Assembly (NCBI GenBank): GCA_016177865.1
Contig: JACOUJ010000107.1
Coordinates: 1-11,182, forward strand
Direction of reading: 5' to 3'
Length of the DNA: 11,182 nucleotides
Source of the DNA: Candidatus Rokuibacteriota bacterium
GTDB lineage: Bacteria; Methylomirabilota; Methylomirabilia; Rokubacteriales; JACOUJ01
Under the pieces are notes generated by a model. It did no database searches. It had not been told where the DNA came from and was given only the letters and a program-made list of their open reading frames with translations. Every line of letters begins with the position of its first letter. Position 1 is the first letter of the stretch. The position numbers and the translations under genes are program-made. Below are positions 9,444 to 11,182 of this stretch, in pieces.

Positions 9444-10235
9444 TCAGAGAATGGCCAGGGTGTGGTCGGGGAGGTCGGTAATAAACATGTGGCCGGGAGC
9501 GTGGGTGATGACAAACGGGAGCTTCGCGGCGAGCGCCACGGCCTGAGGGGTCACGCCACACGCCCAGAAGACCGGAGTCTCCCCGGTCTTGATCTCCACG
9601 GCGTCACCCCAGTCAGGACGGGTCAAGTCATGAATGCCGAGGGCGTCGGGGTTGCCGATCTGAATCGGTGCCCCGTGGGCCATCGGATAGCGAGCCGTCA
9701 CCGTCACGGCCCGCGGGACCAGATGCCCGGGGATCGGGCGCATCGAGACGACGAGAGGACCGTGAAAGAGCCCGGCAGGGCGACACTCAACCGTCGTGGC
9801 CCACATGGCCACGTTCTTCCCCTCTTCGATGTGCCGGAGGGGGATGCCCGCTTCGACAAGGGCTCGCTCGAACGTGAACGAGCACCCGATGAGAAAAGCG
9901 ACAAGGTCGCTCCGCCATTCGGCGGTGATGTCGGCAACCTCGCCATCCACCCGCCCTTCACGGTAGATGCGGTACTTGGGGAGATCGGTGCGGAGATCCG
10001 CACCGGGCGCGAGTTCGCGCGGCTCGGGCGAGCCTGGGTCCGTGACCTCGAGGAGAGGGCAGGGGCGGGGATTGCGCTGGCAGAAGAGGAGGAACTCGTA
10101 GGCCTGGGCTTGAGGAAGGACGACCAGGTTGGTTTGAACGAAGCCCGGAGCCAAGCCCGGCGTCGGACCGGTCCACCTTCCCCGGCGGATGATCTCTCGA
10201 AGTTCCCGTGGCGACGCGGATCTGGAATCGCCCAT
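9444..10235 (-). CDS. YcsI/DUF1445 protein, D-glutamate cyclase family (putative hydro-lyase)
   Basis: A 263-residue protein of the YcsI (DUF1445) family. Hallmarks seen: PGFVQTNLVVLP at 30-41, FCQRNPRPCPLLEVTDPG at 51-68, DLRTDLPKYRIYREG at 80-94, FLIGCSFTFERAL at 114-126, GPLVVSMRPIPGH at 159-171, ARYPMAHGAPIQIGNPDALGI at 181-201, FWACGVTPQA at 223-232 and THAPGHMFITD at 244-254. ATG 10235 gives the normal family length and is preceded by TGAGG; the frame further upstream only antisenses the dehydrogenase gene. In Bacillus, ycsI sits in the ycsF-kipI-kipA operon. The mammalian relative DGLUCY makes 5-oxo-D-proline from D-glutamate, so a cyclase or related lyase role feeding the adjacent oxoprolinase is plausible, though unproven for bacterial members. 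Confidence 0.93.
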   Translation of the reverse strand: MGDSRSASPRELREIIRRGRWTGPTPGLAPGFVQTNLVVLPQAQAYEFLLFCQRNPRPCPLLEVTDPGSPEPRELAPGADLRTDLPKYRIYREGRVDGEVADITAEWRSDLVAFLIGCSFTFERALVEAGIPLRHIEEGKNVAMWATTVECRPAGLFHGPLVVSMRPIPGHLVPRAVTVTARYPMAHGAPIQIGNPDALGIHDLTRPDWGDAVEIKTGETPVFWACGVTPQAVALAAKLPFVITHAPGHMFITDLPDHTLAIL

Positions 10236-10269
10236 GATGCCCTCATGGTACTGGCGCGGCGAATGGGCG

Positions 10270-11182
10270 TCAACCCGGCGAAAGCTTGGCGAGGACTTCT
10301 GGGTTCGCGACCGCCGCGGGGGGTTCGCCCCGGAGGACCTTGACGATCTCTGTGCAGACAAACGTCGCCATCGCGCGGGTGGCCCGCTCGGAGAGACCGG
10401 CGACGTGGGGCGTGAGGACCACTTGGTCGAGACCGTAGAGAGGGTGATCCTTCCCCGGTGGCTCCGTGTCGAAGACATCAAGCCCCGCCCCCAAGAGCTT
10501 TCCACTGATCAGGGCGTCCCGGAGCGGCTCGGGATCAACGACCGGGCCGCGAGACGTATTGATGAGGATGGCTCCGGTCTTCATCTGGGCGAGGCTCTTC
10601 TTGTTGATCATCCCTCGCGTCTCGGGGGTGAGAGGGCAGTGAAGCGTCACCACATCCGCCTCACGAAGAAGTATCGGAAGATCAACCTTCTTGGCTCCCC
10701 TCCGCTCCATCTCCTCGCCGGAAAGATAGGGGTCGTATCCGAGGACGTCCATCCCGAAAATCGCGGCGAACCGGGCCACCCGGCGGCCGATGTTCCCCAC
10801 GCCCACGATCCCGAGCACCATCCCGCGAAGCTCCAGGATCCCCATCCCTCGAAGCGAGCTCCAATCCCCGCGACGCACGCGGGCATCGAGAGAGCGCAGA
10901 CCCTTGGCCACGGTTAGCATAAGCATCAGTGTATGTTCGGCGACCGAGTCGGGGTTCTGGCCAGGCGCGTAGAGGACCGGAAGCCTGAGGCGAGTGGCGG
11001 CGGCTAAGTCCACGTTGTCAACCCCGACGCCGTGGCGGGCGACACATCTGAGGCGAGGGCAGGCCACCATGAGTTCTTCGTCCAGCGCCGGGCGGCTCCT
11101 TGTGAGGATGGCCTCGACCTGGTCCGCATATTGGATAACACCCTCGAAGCTCTCCTCGGCGACCACGACCCGAGCCAGAGCC
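10270..11182 (-). CDS. D-2-hydroxyacid dehydrogenase, NAD-binding (5' end outside window)
   Basis: The frame runs through the right edge (visible start ALARVVVAEESFEG), so roughly the first 15-25 residues are missing. Counting from GTG 11166, the 298 residues show GVGVDN at 46-51, the Rossmann motif GIVGVGNIG at 119-127, the acidic cofactor strand end D145 in LGYDP, and the catalytic trio R206 (NTSRGPVVD), E235 (DVFDTEP) and H254 (LTPHVAG). D145 suggests NAD rather than NADP. This is the phosphoglycerate / hydroxypyruvate dehydrogenase type; it has no C-terminal ACT or serine-binding domain, so it is not a long regulated SerA. The substrate is not deducible. The YcsI gene starts 34 bases downstream on the same strand, suggesting a shared transcript whose promoter lies outside the window. 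Confidence 0.93.
   Translation of the reverse strand, partial: ALARVVVAEESFEGVIQYADQVEAILTRSRPALDEELMVACPRLRCVARHGVGVDNVDLAAATRLRLPVLYAPGQNPDSVAEHTLMLMLTVAKGLRSLDARVRRGDWSSLRGMGILELRGMVLGIVGVGNIGRRVARFAAIFGMDVLGYDPYLSGEEMERRGAKKVDLPILLREADVVTLHCPLTPETRGMINKKSLAQMKTGAILINTSRGPVVDPEPLRDALISGKLLGAGLDVFDTEPPGKDHPLYGLDQVVLTPHVAGLSERATRAMATFVCTEIVKVLRGEPPAAVANPEVLAKLSPG

Noticed and set aside
8438..10343. Plus-strand ORFs of 325 and 334 codons opposite pxpB and ycsI
   Set aside because: They are antisense to well-supported conserved genes, have low-complexity shadow composition and no family signature.

Overview
The window is GC-rich, densely packed bacterial DNA. High G/C at third codon positions, long antisense shadow ORFs, a multi-GAF hybrid histidine kinase and an aldo/keto reductase with a DRR/ERR-repeat tail suggest an uncultured high-GC soil or sediment lineage of the Rokubacteria / NC10 / deltaproteobacterial type. 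No RNA gene or marker is present, so this placement is a guess from protein style.

Left block, plus strand, about 1-3791: two signalling proteins joined by an ATGA overlap. The first is the C-terminal part of a histidine kinase that begins before the window. The second is a 1027-residue hybrid kinase with the order receiver, GAF, GAF, GAF, HisKA, ATPase, receiver. GAF 1 and GAF 3 are recent duplicates. A small ORF of doubtful reality follows directly and collides with the converging block.

Right block, minus strand, 11182 down to 3938: seven genes pointing the same way. In transcription order they are a D-2-hydroxyacid dehydrogenase (cut by the window end), a YcsI/DUF1445 D-glutamate cyclase-family protein, the three 5-oxoprolinase subunits PxpB, PxpC and PxpA, then, after a 479-base spacer, an MFS transporter and an aldo/keto reductase. 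The YcsI-PxpB-PxpC-PxpA part is the classic bacterial 5-oxoproline (pyroglutamate) cluster, comparable to Bacillus ycsF-ycsG-ycsI-kipI-kipA, with no Nramp-type YcsG visible. Likely joint role: 5-oxoproline formed from, or scavenged with, glutamate is hydrolysed with ATP back to glutamate. The transporter and the two oxidoreductases may handle uptake or related hydroxy/keto acids.

The most unusual signal is a pair of diverged repeats of about 70 bases, one just before pxpC and one just before pxpB. Each holds an 8-bp perfect stem, extended by 3 bp across a one-base bulge, with the same 9-base loop size and a compensatory base-pair swap. Both repeats also read as the same short peptide (MGE..EGE.LGL.P..NQ). 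In one copy it is a free 18-codon ORF whose stop overlaps the pxpC start. In the other it is an in-frame N-terminal extension of pxpB.
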